A stretch of 64,000 nucleotides of DNA from Acheta domesticus (Eukaryota; Arthropoda; Insecta; Orthoptera; Gryllidae). A model generated the notes under the pieces. That model saw nothing but the letters and a program-made list of their open reading frames with translations, had not been told where the DNA came from and ran no database searches. Within the stretch, counting starts at the first letter, position 1. Each line of letters begins with the position of its first letter. Position numbers and translations under genes: made by a program. Shown here in pieces: positions 13,261-25,689 of this stretch. The stretch lies in NCBI GenBank assembly GCA_031308135.1, contig JAHLJT010004567.1, forward strand, positions 135,050,991 to 135,114,990, in the 5' to 3' direction.

Positions 13261-14120
13261 CAGCATGACCCATGAACTATATCGGAGGGGCGAAGGGGGA
13301 GGGGAAGGGGCCGTGTCTCGGGTCCCCTCGGTGGTGGGTGCGGTGAGGATGGGGGCGGTAATGGCGGGGTGCGGCGGACGCTGAGGCTGAGGCGGCGGCG
13401 ACCTGAGGGCGGGGCGAGGCGGGGCAGGGCGGGGCCAGGCGGGGCATGGCGGGGCCGAGGGGACGCGGTCCGAGGGGCGCGCCAGAGGGTCACGGAGGGT
13501 GCGTCTCCAATCAATATGCCTGGGGCCCCATTGCCGCCCTCCTTCCCGCCCTCCCTCCCTGCCTCCCACCCGCGCAGGGGTCGTCGCTGTCCCCCGCCCG
13601 CCCGGGGCGGCGCGCGCGGGCGGGCGCCCTCGCGCGCTGCGCTGCGGAACTGGGAGCCTCCGCGGATCTCAGAGGCGCGACGCCAGGCGTCTTCGCCCGC
13701 CGGGGCGCCGCCACCGCTACTGCTACCAAGGCGGACGTCAGAGAAAAGCTGATTTTGCCCGAAATTTCCAACGTTGGACGGACGAAACTAAACGAAACAG
13801 ATCCTCGTGCACAGCCGATGTTTTCGGATACAGTTGGAAGAGGTCGTTCGGGTTCACTATGTCCATTTCTATTTACCATCACAGGTTCGAAAGAATCCGG
13901 AACGTCGGACAAAAACGATCGACCGATATTTCGGCTAAAATCGGTTCCACTGAGACCGCCGCCTAAGTCGCTTTTGCACAAACCGAAAGGAACCGACAAG
14001 AAGCTGCCAGTAGGGGTGGGGGCGTTGGGCGAACGGTGGCCGGAAAATGACGCAGCACTTCGGACACTGTCCTCAAACGACGGCGCACAAAGAAAATTGC
14101 GCCGGTAGATCGCCGCCCAT
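13261..14120. other. GC/CpG-rich island, open on both strands
   Basis: Positions 13280-13720 are extremely GC-rich, with GGCGGGGC-type repeats at 13405-13450. Positions 13720-14110 are more balanced but still CpG-rich. A + frame (13446-14108) and a - frame (13511-14137) are both open for more than 200 codons. Neither translation shows a recognisable domain, so I do not call a gene. An orphan CpG island or an unrecognised first exon are both possible. Confidence 0.4.
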
Positions 14121-14282
14121 GCGGATACTGGGTGCATTGTGTTTTATCGTAGGCTCCGGCTACTGGAGTCAACATTGCCTCTTGTCCTTGACGTAGGTAC
14201 ATAGTCATGCTTGGATTTCCCTGCGTCTTCACACGCTGGCTGCATTCATCATCCACTGAAAGTATCCTGTCTGTAGTGGCGA

Positions 14283-14560
14283 GACGCCCTTGGGGTAGTG
14301 GACAGATTTGGGGTAGTGGTCAATGGTGAACGCCCTTGGGGTGAGGGCCTTGGTGTAGTGGTCAGATCGCTGGTTTCACCTCCGGATACCGGGTTTCAAA
14401 TCTCGGCCGATCGAATTTGTGGAGGACAAAATGGATTCGTAACAGGTTTCCTTGAGATTCTTTCGTTTTACCAGCATGTGATTCCACCATTGCTTCATCG
14501 TCACTCAAATATCATCACTCATCTGAGGAATCATCCAAACTGCCAGGAACAGGTAATACA
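14283..14560 (+). repeat. tRNA-derived SINE family C, copy C1, with reiterated box A
   Basis: A tRNA-like module lies at about 14350-14408. Box A is 'tggtgtagtggtcag' and box B is 'gggtttcaaatc'. The box-A phrase 'ggggtagtgg' also occurs twice upstream (about 14291 and 14311), so the head has been partly multiplied. The tail ('ccaccattgcttcatcg') is shared with the copy at 39.5 kb and a remnant near 330. Confidence 0.7.
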
Positions 14561-14739
14561 CTACTTTTTTGAAAACTCCAACACCCAGAAGGAATGGTCG
14601 GAATCACTTAAAAATCAGTGGATCTGTAGAATAGTGTATCAATAAGAAGTGATTAAATTTGCTTATAGATTGCGTGCACGTTGGTCTAGCAGAGCCCCCT
14701 TTTGGGTCAGGTCAAGTCAGTGTTACGTCACACCCACTC

Positions 14740-15400
14740 GGCGTAGAGCCGTCAAATGACGTGGAAACGTGCAAGCAAGTGCCAGTATGCCTCGTCGATG
14801 CCAAAGGGCGCATTATCAGCATCTGAATGAGTTCGAACGGGGCGAAATGATGGGCCTCCGGAAAGCGGGTTTCTCATACCGTGACATTGTGGCTCGAACG
14901 GGGCGCGCTGCTACAACAGTGATGCGTGTGTGGTACCAGTGGATAGAGGAAGATCGTACACAGCGACAACAAAACCAACGCGATCTCGTCACATACGTAT
15001 TGAGGTCAATCTGAATAACCGCTACATTAGGGAGGTTTTAGAGTTAGAGCTCGGGGTACTGCCCCTCCTGCAAGCAGCTCCACATGCCATATTTCAGCAG
15101 GACAATGCCCGACATCATTTGACGAGGAATGTGCAAGCTTACTGCGAAGAACAACGGATACCACTGCTTCCCTGGTCCGCACGTTCGCCTGACATGTCGC
15201 CCACCGAACATGTCTGGGATGTCACGGTCGGCAACGTGTTCGTTCTGGACCTCCTGCAGCTACTGTCGATGCTTTGTGGTCACGCACAAAAACCGCGTGG
15301 CAGTGTGTTCCCCAGCAGTATAACCAAGTTCTCTTTGGATTCTTCTCACCACGTCTAGAGGCTCTGATGGCAACGAGTGGCGGCATCAAATCGTACTAAA
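14740..15400 (+). pseudogene. Tc1/mariner-family transposase, internally deleted
   Basis: The first part, starting with the ATG at 14788, encodes a typical Tc1 N-terminal helix-turn-helix (FERGEMMGLRKAGFSYRDI, then a second HTH around RTGRAATTV). After a shift into another frame (open 14930-15358), the C-terminal catalytic part appears, with IFQQDNARHH containing the second catalytic Asp and WSARSPDMSPTEHVWD carrying the last acidic position. The middle of the usual ~340-residue protein, including the first catalytic Asp, is missing, and the two parts are in different frames. The copy cannot encode an active enzyme. No clear terminal inverted repeats were found by eye. It is a dead, old insertion unrelated to the neighbouring SINE. 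Confidence 0.88.
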
Positions 15401-16869
15401 TTGTCAAGTTCAAAATAAAGGTACAGTTCTGTAATTCTAATCATTTCTACATTGTTATATTCCTAATCTGCAGAATAAATTTAATTATAATGTCTCCTTG
15501 GTTTTGCAATTTTTACAAACATCAGTGTATAATGCTTGTAATGGTGGAAGCGCTATGTGAATGATGCCCTGAAATGCCGTTGCTGGATCTGTCCTCGGCA
15601 CAGAAAACAAATTGCGACAGTTGGTGGTCAGCGAGGCTGTTACCGGCATAGCTGTCTACTGCTGCCTTTATCGGGGATCAGGACCTACATAGTCTATGCC
15701 AGAGGAATATCTAAACACACATGGTTAGTTCTCAGCAACGGGTAAGACTGACCATCTTCACTTGAAAAATAGCCTTTGCCTTCTAAAAACCAATAAAAAT
15801 AATTCTGTGATTTGGCGCAAGAAGGGGAAATGTCAATATTCAAAGTTTTACAGAAAGATTGGTTTTCTTACACCATCGAAAAGATCAAACAATTGTAATG
15901 TAACAATTGCTAATGTAAAGGTAGTGAAATCAGAATCGATTTTTGACTTTCGCCTTTCTTGCACTAAAAGAAGGGGCTTTAAAGCACAGTTTGGCCGTAC
16001 AAACCAAAAAATTACTAGAAACTGACATTGTGCCTTCTTGGACGAATCCACAGAATTATAGGAACTATCCAACACCCCGTTCCTAAAATATAATTTATCA
16101 TACCAAGAGTATAACATAAAACCTCCATAAACCCGATCGGCAGTAAGCCTAAATGTAAGATAGGTTAATGTAATGTAGGCAGATAACATAAATTATGATT
16201 GCATTGTATATAAAGTTTGAATGTAAGAGATACATGACGCTTTATGCTGCGGCCAACTCTCCAGCCAAGCAAGCAACACAATGAGATAGGGCGCTTTACG
16301 TGCGTGTTTGAAAAAAATCACAATTTGCTCCATTAATGATGTTGCGACCTTTGGACAACAGTTTCTTCGAATTCTCTTTAGACCTGTCATAAATATATAT
16401 TTTATATCTACCACTCGACTTCAGTGAACTTTAACACAGTTGAAGAAAAGGATTCAAAAGAAAGTAACTTGAATCAAGAGACTGCAATATAATCTTATCA
16501 TTGGGACTGATATTTGAGACAGTTAAATGTAAAATTTAATTATGAAAAATCAATCAACATTAATTCATATCGTCTATAAAGTTAACAATCCAGAACATTT
16601 TCGCATAAAATGAACTGATTTTAGTGACCTAAAAGTGTTTTATGAAACCCAACTAGTGGTGCTACAGAATAGCACAGACTTTCCCGGTTTAGTTTTCTAT
16701 TTCCTTTGGTCTCGGCTAGTAATTTGGACTTGACACACGCTCTTGCTAGATGCCATCTATCGCCTTCCAAACTACATTTTTTGACGTTTTATTAATTTTT
16801 CGGTTTCCAATTGGTAGAACGAAAATATTATTTTAAGACTATTGAAGAACAGTAAAACCTCGTCCTAAA
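15401..16869. other. Gene-free AT-rich stretch
   Basis: Short frames of up to 113 codons occur, but none is recognisable and none has coding-like composition. Confidence 0.5.
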
Positions 16870-17760
16870 TGGCAATTTTCTTAGAAAAATTTGGAACCGT
16901 TTTTAAGAAAATGGCGTTAAAGCACTACTAAAAATACGGAATTTGAAGCTCTTTTTCACAGACAATTTTTGAGTTTTCAAGAAACTTAATTTGAAGTCAT
17001 CTGAAGCACTTACACTTGCAAATACAACAGTATTTACAAACTGCTGGAAATGTGCATATTAACGACGTGAGAGATCTTTCAAAAAAATTACATTTGTGTA
17101 ATTTTTGAAAAAAAAAACAAACAAAAAAATCCTTCAAAATGAACTGTACGTCATATTAAAGAGTGCAATTAGCACTATTCGTTCCAAAAATTTGAAGAAA
17201 AAATTTGGAGCCATTTATGAAAATATGGCATTTGAGCGTTTCTGAAAATGCGAAGTTTTGAGTTACTTTTCACAGAAAACTGTTGAGTTTTCGAGAAATT
17301 TTACTTGACATTATTTAAAGCACATGTACTCATTAATATAATAATGTGAACAAATTGCCGCTAATGTAAATATTAACAACATGAGAGATAAGTAAAAAAT
17401 TACATTTTTGTAATTTTGCACTATCCCTACCAACAATTTAAAGAAAACATTTGGCGCCGCTTTTGAGAAAATCTTGTTTTTGTAATTTTTTAAAAATTGC
17501 ACCTAGCACACGAAATATTGCGCGAATACTACTACAATTTTCAAAAAAATGTACATGACCTTAAAGAAAAAAGTTAGTTGTAGGAAGACGCAGAATAAAA
17601 TTCAAACTTTTGCAATTTTCGAAAATTCAGAGTTAACCGCGAAAAAAGGACCTATACCATTTTCATAGGTGTATTTTACTCTGTGCTTGCAAGAAATGTA
17701 AAGAAAAAATTTGGAGCCCTTTTTGAGAAAATTTCGAAAATGTCTGGGGGGGGCTTCATG
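16870..17760. repeat. Degenerate tandem array, ~245-320 bp units
   Basis: The phrase 'aaaatttggagccnttttt' recurs at about 16882, 17202, 17447 and 17704. The first two units also share a block with 'cagannntttgagttttc', a block with 'gaagcac', and 'aacgacgtgagagat' / 'aacaacatgagagat' at corresponding places. Spacings are about 320, 245 and 257 bp. This is an old satellite-like array or repeated element interior, with about 3.5 units. It has no coding capacity. Confidence 0.7.
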
Positions 17761-20700
17761 TAAAGTGCCCCAAAAAATTAATGAATGTTTTTCAAAATCC
17801 CAGAGCTTCGACTCATGCCATATGAACAGGGGTTCTTCAATTTGGAAAAAATCGTACGCATATTTTAGGCGCTAGTATTGTTCACATACATCGGACAGAC
17901 CGCCGGACGTTTTGCTTTCAACTGATTTTTCGGTATCAAGAACCTACAAAACAGGGATTCTGCCTACAACACGTATTGGGGATTTTTTTCTTAATTTAGC
18001 AACTCGATTTATCCACTTTTTCGTTATCACGGCCCGGCACGATTTTTTTCATCCTGAAAATTCGCCATTTTTTCGTGCAGCATACATAACTTTCCCTATA
18101 TTACGTAGATTAATCAGTATATACGTACGTACATGGGAAATTAAAAATATGAAATATATACAATAGCAATCAACTTTCCTAATGACGAATTTCAACAATG
18201 AAACACTATTATAATACAGGAAGACTTAATTGGTTTGAGGAACACACGTATGTAGGCTAGATTCTCTAAAATCAGACTACACACTGGCGAAGAGTTGCAA
18301 CTGAGTTAGTTTTACGACTATCCATTACCATAAGTTACGTTTTACGACCGCCCATGACAACTCAAGGATGAGATGCGGGAACTTCAGCAACTGCTCCGTA
18401 TATTTTCAATTACCCGTGGCACTTTCTGGGATCTCAACGCAGTTCCTGTTTTGACATTCCACGTGCGCTACCGCACACGCCCTTGAGAGCAAGAAGCGTG
18501 CGAATCAGAGCGTCAGAAGAAACGTCCACAGACCCTGACCGCGTTTTCCAGTAATACAACCAGTTTCCAACCAATTATGAGTCGTCCAGCAGAGACAACC
18601 GGCTCGGATAACGACATACGACCTGCGACAGAATCACCGCTCCAAAGCCACAAGGTCGACGAGTAGCAAGCTGTGATATTGTGAAAGAATCACATACAGA
18701 TAGAAAAAGTGTCCAAAGTACGTGTGTTTTTCAGTTGTGGTAATACATAATGATTCGTTGTAAACCCATCATTCCACACTCTCTGAAACGCATCACATAG
18801 AACGTGTGGTGAGTACTGATTCAGCCTTCCATTAAGACTACATTGTAAGACTTTCCTCAGGAAGATACTATAAATCACGGCAAACTTCTACTAAAATGCA
18901 CTGTTTCTTTTTTAGCATATTTTTGCAGTTCAAATTGAAGCTGACCGATTTTGTAGTTTAAACCGATCGATATTTTTTTAACCGGTATGAAGGAATATTT
19001 TGCGTTTAACACTTTTGGGAATTCCAGTCTTCAATTCTAAAAATGTAACGTATTTATCAACTAAAAATTAACCCACTATAAAGTTAATACGTTGTTCTCG
19101 TGTTTTGGTTTAAAAACAAACAAACTTTAGATACACCATCACACACACAATGAATATTTTATTCGTGGCAAACGCTAGGACGACTAGTCAGTAAAATGCA
19201 GTCATTAGAGTCACGCAGAAATTAAACCGATCAGCACAAAATGAGAGTAAATGAAAAAAATATATGAAGAGAATTAGCTGGCGAGCCGTCACCGGTTCAC
19301 TTCACTAAAGATATTTATTCGATACATGTCAACTTCACCCAACGGGTTGAGCGCAGTTCGAAATCACTCGCCTCTTAAATTTCCATAATTCCGGCTGTCC
19401 GACGCGCATTAAAAACTTCATGTGATTCAATTCGCTTTCACTGCAGATTATTCGCCAGTGTTATCATAAATGTTGCAAATAAATCGAGCTCCCTGTTTTC
19501 AGCACGTGGTTCTCATCGTCCACGCGCTGTTTCTTTCTATATGCTTCCACACAAGAAAAAGAACAGCACATATTGCTAAGGGAAAAAAAGAAGAAAAAAA
19601 GAAGAATCTTATGAATGTCTATTTTTATTGAACGTTTAAAAGAGAGAATAATACTGTATCACTACACGAAGAAAGCCCTTATAGTCAGTACGATTAAATA
19701 ACAGTAAAATTATTTATTTGAAAATGAAATCAACTTGCATTCCTAGGTTGATCTTTGGGAACTCATTCTCCATACAATTTACTTTCGCTACGGTGGTCTG
19801 ACTTACGAAATCTTGGATCTCTTGCAATAAAGAACACTGTCAATGAGCTCCTTCTCAAAAGCATTCACACTTCCAATCGTATGCACACTGTTAAATAACA
19901 TTTTATTAAAAAATACTAAAAATAATATTTAGTTCCGTCACAAATTACTAGAGTAATCTACAGACACAACTAAAACTAAATTTTTGGCCAAAAATAACGT
20001 AACCACACGAAAAAAACACGTTTAACAACTTAAACATCAAACAATAAAGAAATACAATTAAATTCACTAGCTTTGTCAAAGAACTCTCTCATACTGCATG
20101 GCCCATTATCTCCTACCCTCTCCCTTCCGCTTTTAATGTCCGTTGGTCGCGCCCCTCTTTCAATATCTCGTGAGGAGAGTGCGAACTCTCGTGAGGAGGG
20201 TGGGGTTTCTCTTTTTCAACCCTGCTATTCATTCTACATTCCTCCTATTCAAGAATAGCGGGGGAGAAAGAGGACAAAAAACACAGAGGTACTTGATCAG
20301 AAGTGAAATGTAATGTACTATATTACTTTTAATGAACACATTATAAAACATTCCTGTCTCCATGACGGATAAAGACGTTAAATCGACTGTTTTATAATTA
20401 TTTTTAGGAGTGGGATATTCTACTCCTAAAAATTCACAATTTGATTCGAGATTCGAAAAGCCGAATCTCTGCGGCTTTCTTACACTCGAATCCCGTGCTT
20501 ATCAAATTCTTGTACTACATCCTATTCTAAGCTTTAAAATATTTTTACATATCTATGTACTTTTACTGAACATATTTTCCAATTTGCGAACAGCGTAGAA
20601 TAGTGAAGACATTTTATTGTAAAGAATAAATAAATATCATTGCTCCATTTTAGCTATCTAAACTGACATTTATCTCGTCCCTGGCAACAGAAACAGTACA

Positions 20701-20890
20701 TGTATTCTCTTGTAAATTGAAAAAAAAAATCACAGAAGTTATAATTCACTACTTCTATATGAATTCTTGAAAACAGGAAACAATGAAATGGCAACTGCAG
20801 CTATAGCTATAATAACACATGAATATGTAAATAAATTTTGAAAAAGTAATGGCATTAGAGAGTTCAAATATTTTTTTCGCTAGTAAAAAT
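17761..20890. other. Gene-free AT-rich stretch
   Basis: Nothing recognisable. Small frames, for example 17912-18166, lack motifs and have AT-rich, non-coding composition. Confidence 0.5.
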
Positions 20891-20892
20891 TG

Positions 20893-21348
20893 CCCCCCCC
20901 CCCCCGGCTCCTTTCGTCGCCTCAGGGCCTAAACTTTCCACTCGCGAATAAAATCTTATTTTACTCTCTTATGCCATAAATTATATTATTCCCCTCGCAA
21001 ACACACAGACGCCTGCGCCTCGAGCGCTAAGCTTTCTCTGCCCGTGCGTCCGCCAGAGGATCGCGCGTGGAGAGGCGTGGCGGGGCGCGGCGGGCCCGCG
21101 CCAAGAGAGCGGGCGGCGGCTAGGACACCGCGTCCGAAGAGGCGGCAGCGTCCAACGTACTTGAACTCCGGCCGCAGCGGCACGCGGCGACGCGACGCGA
21201 CGACGCCCGCGGCCCCGCCAGCGTGCCTGCGTCCGAGCCAGCTGGGCACGACAAGGGAACGGACGGACTAGGCAAACGCTCGTGGTCCCCGGAGACCACT
21301 GGCGGCTCCAGAATGGGGTCATGGTGGCCATTCTCCCCCCCCCCCCCC
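20893..21348. other. GC-rich island bracketed by two poly-C runs
   Basis: C13 at 20893-20905 and C14 at 21335-21348 bracket a CpG-rich island (about 20995-21320). Frames inside are open on both strands for compositional reasons and show no domain. The right C-run belongs to the MITE-like end described next. Confidence 0.5.
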
Positions 21349-21556
21349 AAGACCCAGAATTTTCGTTTATTTTCCTTTATTTGGCAAAATTTATTTAAAT
21401 ATTTATTTATGTTAGAATGATGTAATTATTTAAACAATAATAGTAAATCTACAGTAAATAAATAATATACAATATGATAACAAATATGTTTATTATTTAA
21501 CATAAATCTACGATGCCCCCCAAAAAGATGGGATAGATCCGCAGTAGGCGGATCTG
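21297..21556. mobile_element. Candidate MITE with imperfect CACTGGCGG-type ends
   Basis: The left end reads 'cactggcggctccaga' and is followed by a C-run. The right end at about 21525-21545, inversely complemented, reads 'tactgcggatctatccc' and is preceded by a C-run in 'gatgccccccaaaaaga'. The interior is very AT-rich and non-coding. Ends of the type CACTGGCGGATCCAGGGG, as I recall them, occur on non-autonomous DNA transposons in several animals. No clean target duplication is visible, so the call is tentative. Confidence 0.4.
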
Positions 21557-22543
21557 GTGGCGGTGGCACGCGTTGTGGCACCGTAGCATGCCACGAGCTT
21601 CTCTGCGCAACTAGCGTCAAGAAAGGAAACTATTAGTAACCCCGCCGTTTTACAATAGGGATGGCGTTGTCTCTGGTGGTGGGGAAATGAACTGCGTGGA
21701 GGGGCGATTTCGTCGTGGCACTCGTGCCACGGACTCCCACGGACTCGTGGCATCGACCTTGACAACAATGAACTAGCGTTTCCAACCGTCCTCCATTTGA
21801 AAGAACTGTCTTCCATGAAATAATTTCGACTTTTATCTTGAGTACAAGCGAAGAACAGACTATTTTCGCCTTCTGGAAAGGTGCAGAAATCATGGCTTCT
21901 TGAGAAATTTATAAAGTACTTTTTTCCAGTTTCTTTCCGATTATATCAACGCTTCTATCACTGCATTCGTTTCTTCGAATACGTTACAATGGTAGAAGAA
22001 AAATAAAGACTTCCATTTAAAAACTTTATGTTTAGTCTATCTCTCAAAATTTCTAACCGGTATCAACTATAAAATGAAAGATAATATTTCCCCATCATCT
22101 GCAACAACTTGGCGCAAACAGCATCCCGATGCATCAAACTATTTCAGAGATATTCGCTCTGGCTAATTTAGGTCGTCCACTAGAGTATCAATGATTAAAT
22201 TGTGTTGCAAATGTTGAAAATATTTACTGCCATGTAAAATTCAAACGCTAGTTAAGAATGCATCATAAAGAGCAGCGCTATAAAAAAGTTGCCCCGCACA
22301 CCCAAAGAACATCATGTATTCACCTTGAGCATTTAATTCATCACAATGGGCAGATGAGCCCAAGTGACCAGTCAATGCTAACTGCCCGTACATACACGAC
22401 TCGATCAGATTGTACATATCGAGGGTGACTGAATCGGCTGGAACACTCAACTTTTCGTACTTCACTTTTCATAAACTTTCCATTTTCAGATGACGGCTCT
22501 TAATGATGCAGAAGGCTATATTGGGAAGGAGACAACAAAAGTA
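21557..22543. other. Gene-free stretch
   Basis: No gene or clear repeat was recognised. Confidence 0.45.
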
Positions 22544-22603
22544 ATGCAAATATATAAGTGCAAATGCAAATATATAAGTACAAATGCAAATATATAAGTA
22601 GTT
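22544..22603. repeat. Three tandem copies of a 20-bp unit
   Basis: The unit 'atgcaaatatataagtacaa' is repeated three times with one or a few differences (start points 22544, 22564 and 22584). It immediately precedes the ATT-tailed element end. Confidence 0.9.
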
Positions 22604-22646
22604 AGGTGGAAGAGCAGGCCTTATGAGCCTCGCCAGAAATAAAGAG

Positions 22647-22722
<76 letters not shown>
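22600..22722 (+). repeat. Element 3' tail (GAGCAGGCCT type) ending in (ATT)25
   Basis: The phrase 'gaagagcaggccttatgagc' followed by an AATAAA-like stretch and about 25 ATT units also occurs, without the long microsatellite, at 60740-60815 (+) and 61585-61662 (-). Three copies sharing a tail and ending in simple repeats indicate the 3' end of a LINE or SINE family mobilised by target-primed reverse transcription. Confidence 0.65.
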
Positions 22723-22723
<1 letters not shown>

Positions 22724-22839
22724 AAGTGGAAAGCACAAATGTCGTGAGTCTATGCAACACAAACTGAAACGGCAGATAGTGAATCACTGTCAGCCGAAAG
22801 GGGAGTAGAAAGAGAGTAGGGGCAGTGTAGTGTCTACGT

Positions 22840-23060
22840 GAGCGTGGGTGGGAGGGATCTGGCACCGGCGAGGGCGCAGCCGCCACTTGCGCCAGCGCAT
22901 AGCCCTGCGGGCGCCCGTTTGGCTCCCGCCACCGCCCAACGCCGCGCCGCGCCGCGCCGCCTCCTCGTTAGCAGGGCCTTGCGCATCGGCGCCAGCCCAA
23001 CCGGCGCGGCGCGACGCCACGCAACGCTGTCCCTCGCAGCCAGACCACTCCACCGCGACT
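22840..23060. other. Small GC-rich island
   Basis: A CpG-rich patch with (GCCGC)n at about 22945. It is open on both strands, but no domain is visible. Confidence 0.4.
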
Positions 23061-23382
23061 GTACATATGAAGATCTAGGGGCAATAACATGCTATGCTCC
23101 ATGTGATGAAATTGAAATATTAGTGTATTTCGACGCCCCATGTACGTATGTAGATGATGGGTTATTACTTCAAAGATTCGCTGCAAGATGACAGTCATAT
23201 TCGTTAATTAAGGTTCTTCATCCCTATGTGTAGAATGCAATGTCTAAACCTTTACTCTCCGTTTTCTCAAATCTTAAGTATTCTGGCATAGCATGTTATT
23301 ATCCCGAAGTCTTCATTTATAGATGCACCACGTAGCTTGAGTGATTAATTTGATTGGAGATTCCGGACGCGTTAACTGATAA

Positions 23383-23725
23383 TGTCATTGGTCCCGTAAG
23401 TGTAGTGCATGTTTAATCGCGGGCTGGCTGTGATCTTCCACCACCAGATCTGGCGCCGACCGACATGTCGATCTACGGGTTTTCCCTCACTAGGTGTCTT
23501 CCACCAGCAGGCCACCGTCCCAGCCGGGACACGCTCTAAGCTCGCGAGTGGTCTCGTGGAGCATGTGAAGCCACTGCTCCGACATTGGCCTCCTGTGTAT
23601 CGGAGAAACAGCGGCAAATTACTGATCAGAGCGGCCGGCCACTATCTAGATAGGGTCGAAAATTCTGCCACTGTCGGGACTCTAACCTTAGCGTCTTGGG
23701 GTCAGAGGCACTGTGTTCCACGTAG
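23383..23725 (-). repeat. tRNA-derived SINE family A, copy A4 (internal deletions)
   Basis: It shares the 'attggtcccgtaagtgtagt' end, the 'gatcttccaccaccag' block, the 'cagccgggacacgctctaag' block and the head-proximal 'ctaaccttagcgtcttgggg' with family members. Relative to A2 it lacks the central segment containing 'ggatgaggata' and part of the head-proximal region. Confidence 0.7.
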
Positions 23726-23829
23726 AAAACAATATACAAGTTATAGAATGAGGGCGTGATTTGTCTCCAACTCCGGCTATCTAAGCGTGGGAAATTCTTG
23801 TGCGTGGTGTCTTGAGGCTAAGCAGCTGT

Positions 23830-24282
23830 ATACTGATACTATTTGCTATGCGTGAGACGCAATCGGGTTCGAAGAACGTCCACAACAGAGTTTGTGCACA
23901 GCTACGTCCACGTATCTCCCCCAGCGGGGTACCGCCCCATCCGGGATACGTTCTATATCTATGCTCTCAACTGTTCTCCCGATTTGTGTGGTTGTGTAGT
24001 ACTTGTAAGTGTGTTTAAGGGCAGAGGAAAGGAAAAGGATGAGAAGATAGCGCGCGGTCCTTAGCCCGTTTGAAAAAGGTACAGCTCAGACATTTGCCTG
24101 CTTGATGGATAAGCCACGGAAAACTATGGATCAGAGCAGTCGGCTGCTGGAATGTTTCTTCAGAGAGCGACTGTATTCGTCGCTATAACAGGCCTCTGTC
24201 ACGACACGAACCGCAAGACATCCCGTTGGCAGATGCTTCAGTGACAACAATTGTTGCACTGAGCTAACTCAGGCGGTCCGGA
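23830..24282 (-). repeat. tRNA-derived SINE family A, copy A5
   Basis: It lies about 100 bp from A4 in the same orientation. It shares the blocks 'ggtaccgccccatccgggat', 'tgtgtggttgtgtagta', 'ccttagcccgtttgaaaa' and a tRNA-like head on the minus strand ('gagttagctcagtgcaac'). The neighbouring copies may reflect two insertions or a local duplication followed by decay. Confidence 0.68.
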
Positions 24283-25489
24283 CCTACGTTATTTATCAGT
24301 CACCACGAGTGCGAAGGCAGGCGAAGACCACTTCATTGCTCCTCTGTACGAAGTCTCTTAAACATGTGGCGCTTGCAATAACGATACTGCTGAAATCTTT
24401 ATTTTACTGGCTTGTAATAAATAGTTATTATCATGTTATCACTTCATGTGCAATTCTTCCTCCTGTAATAACTCTTTTTACTTTTAAGTAGTACTGTCAT
24501 AGAGGAAAGTTATTCACATTCATTTGCTCCGAGAGCAAAATGAACAACTGATGTAATGGCATAATTAACATTCATATTCCACTTGCAATTGGCAAAATCA
24601 GATGTCCTTACAACTGATCTATTTGTAAATGAAAATAATAGGGCGCGTATTAAAATAATAATGCATTTTAGTGATCTATTTTCGCCACTTGAATTAATTC
24701 TCCAAATAACAGTTTACTTACGCCGTCTGCAGCTGTATATGAATACTCCTTTCTGGACTCACCTGAAACAAAATACGCATGTAAGATATATCTTATAGTT
24801 TAAGAAAGGATATTATGAATAACAATTACATTCAGAAATAGAAATGCGAGAAGTTTAGATGTGACAATTTTCAACTGACTTGATGAATAGAATTTAGTGA
24901 TTGTAAAATAAAGTCTTACACAACTTACGTAAACTGCCCAATGATTCTTAAAAGAAAAGAGAAAGTGATATTTTTTATAGAAACAGAAACGTAGCTGCAG
25001 AATTATCTTTTATGTGGTTCTCCATTACAATAACAGCAAATGGAGTACACAACTAACACCAAATTACGATTATCATTGATAGAATATTCATCAGAAATAT
25101 AAAATGCAAAATTTATTAAGTACACTATGATCTGAAGATTAGCATTAAAGATGTCACTGTACTTGAAAGAATGTTGGTGTTCTGAAAGGACGATTCGGTT
25201 AGAGCAATACACAAATATGTTCGGCGTAATACATTTCTTTGTTCTCGTGTAAACATCTGATCACCTATAGTGTTCTTTATTTCCTCGTTAGTAGAGTTTC
25301 GTGCTTTGCAGAAGAATCGAGTAGCAAAGGAAGTCTAGCCCACTTGCTTTCATGAAACATGCCCGTAAGAAGGTCAACTTCCGAAGAGTGCTGGTTTACA
25401 CACCAGATGGCGTAACCAGCAACAGTACAACTTGTCCAAACACTCGAACGTGACTCTTTCGCTCCTTCGCTTTCATTTGGCGTCAGGAC
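24283..25489. other. Gene-free AT-rich stretch
   Basis: Nothing recognisable on either strand. Confidence 0.5.
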
Positions 25490-25689
25490 GCCGGGCCGAC
25501 GCGACGCGTCGCGACGCCAAATGAAAATGGCTAAGCACACACAGGCCTCGCGTGCGCGCCACGTCACCCCGAGGGCTAAACCAAAATTATATTTAAAATT
25601 AGCTTTGCATACGTTATGGCCCAGCCCACCTATTTCCATAATTAAACAGCGTGAGAGCGGCGCGAGACGGGGAGATGCGGGACAGCGCA

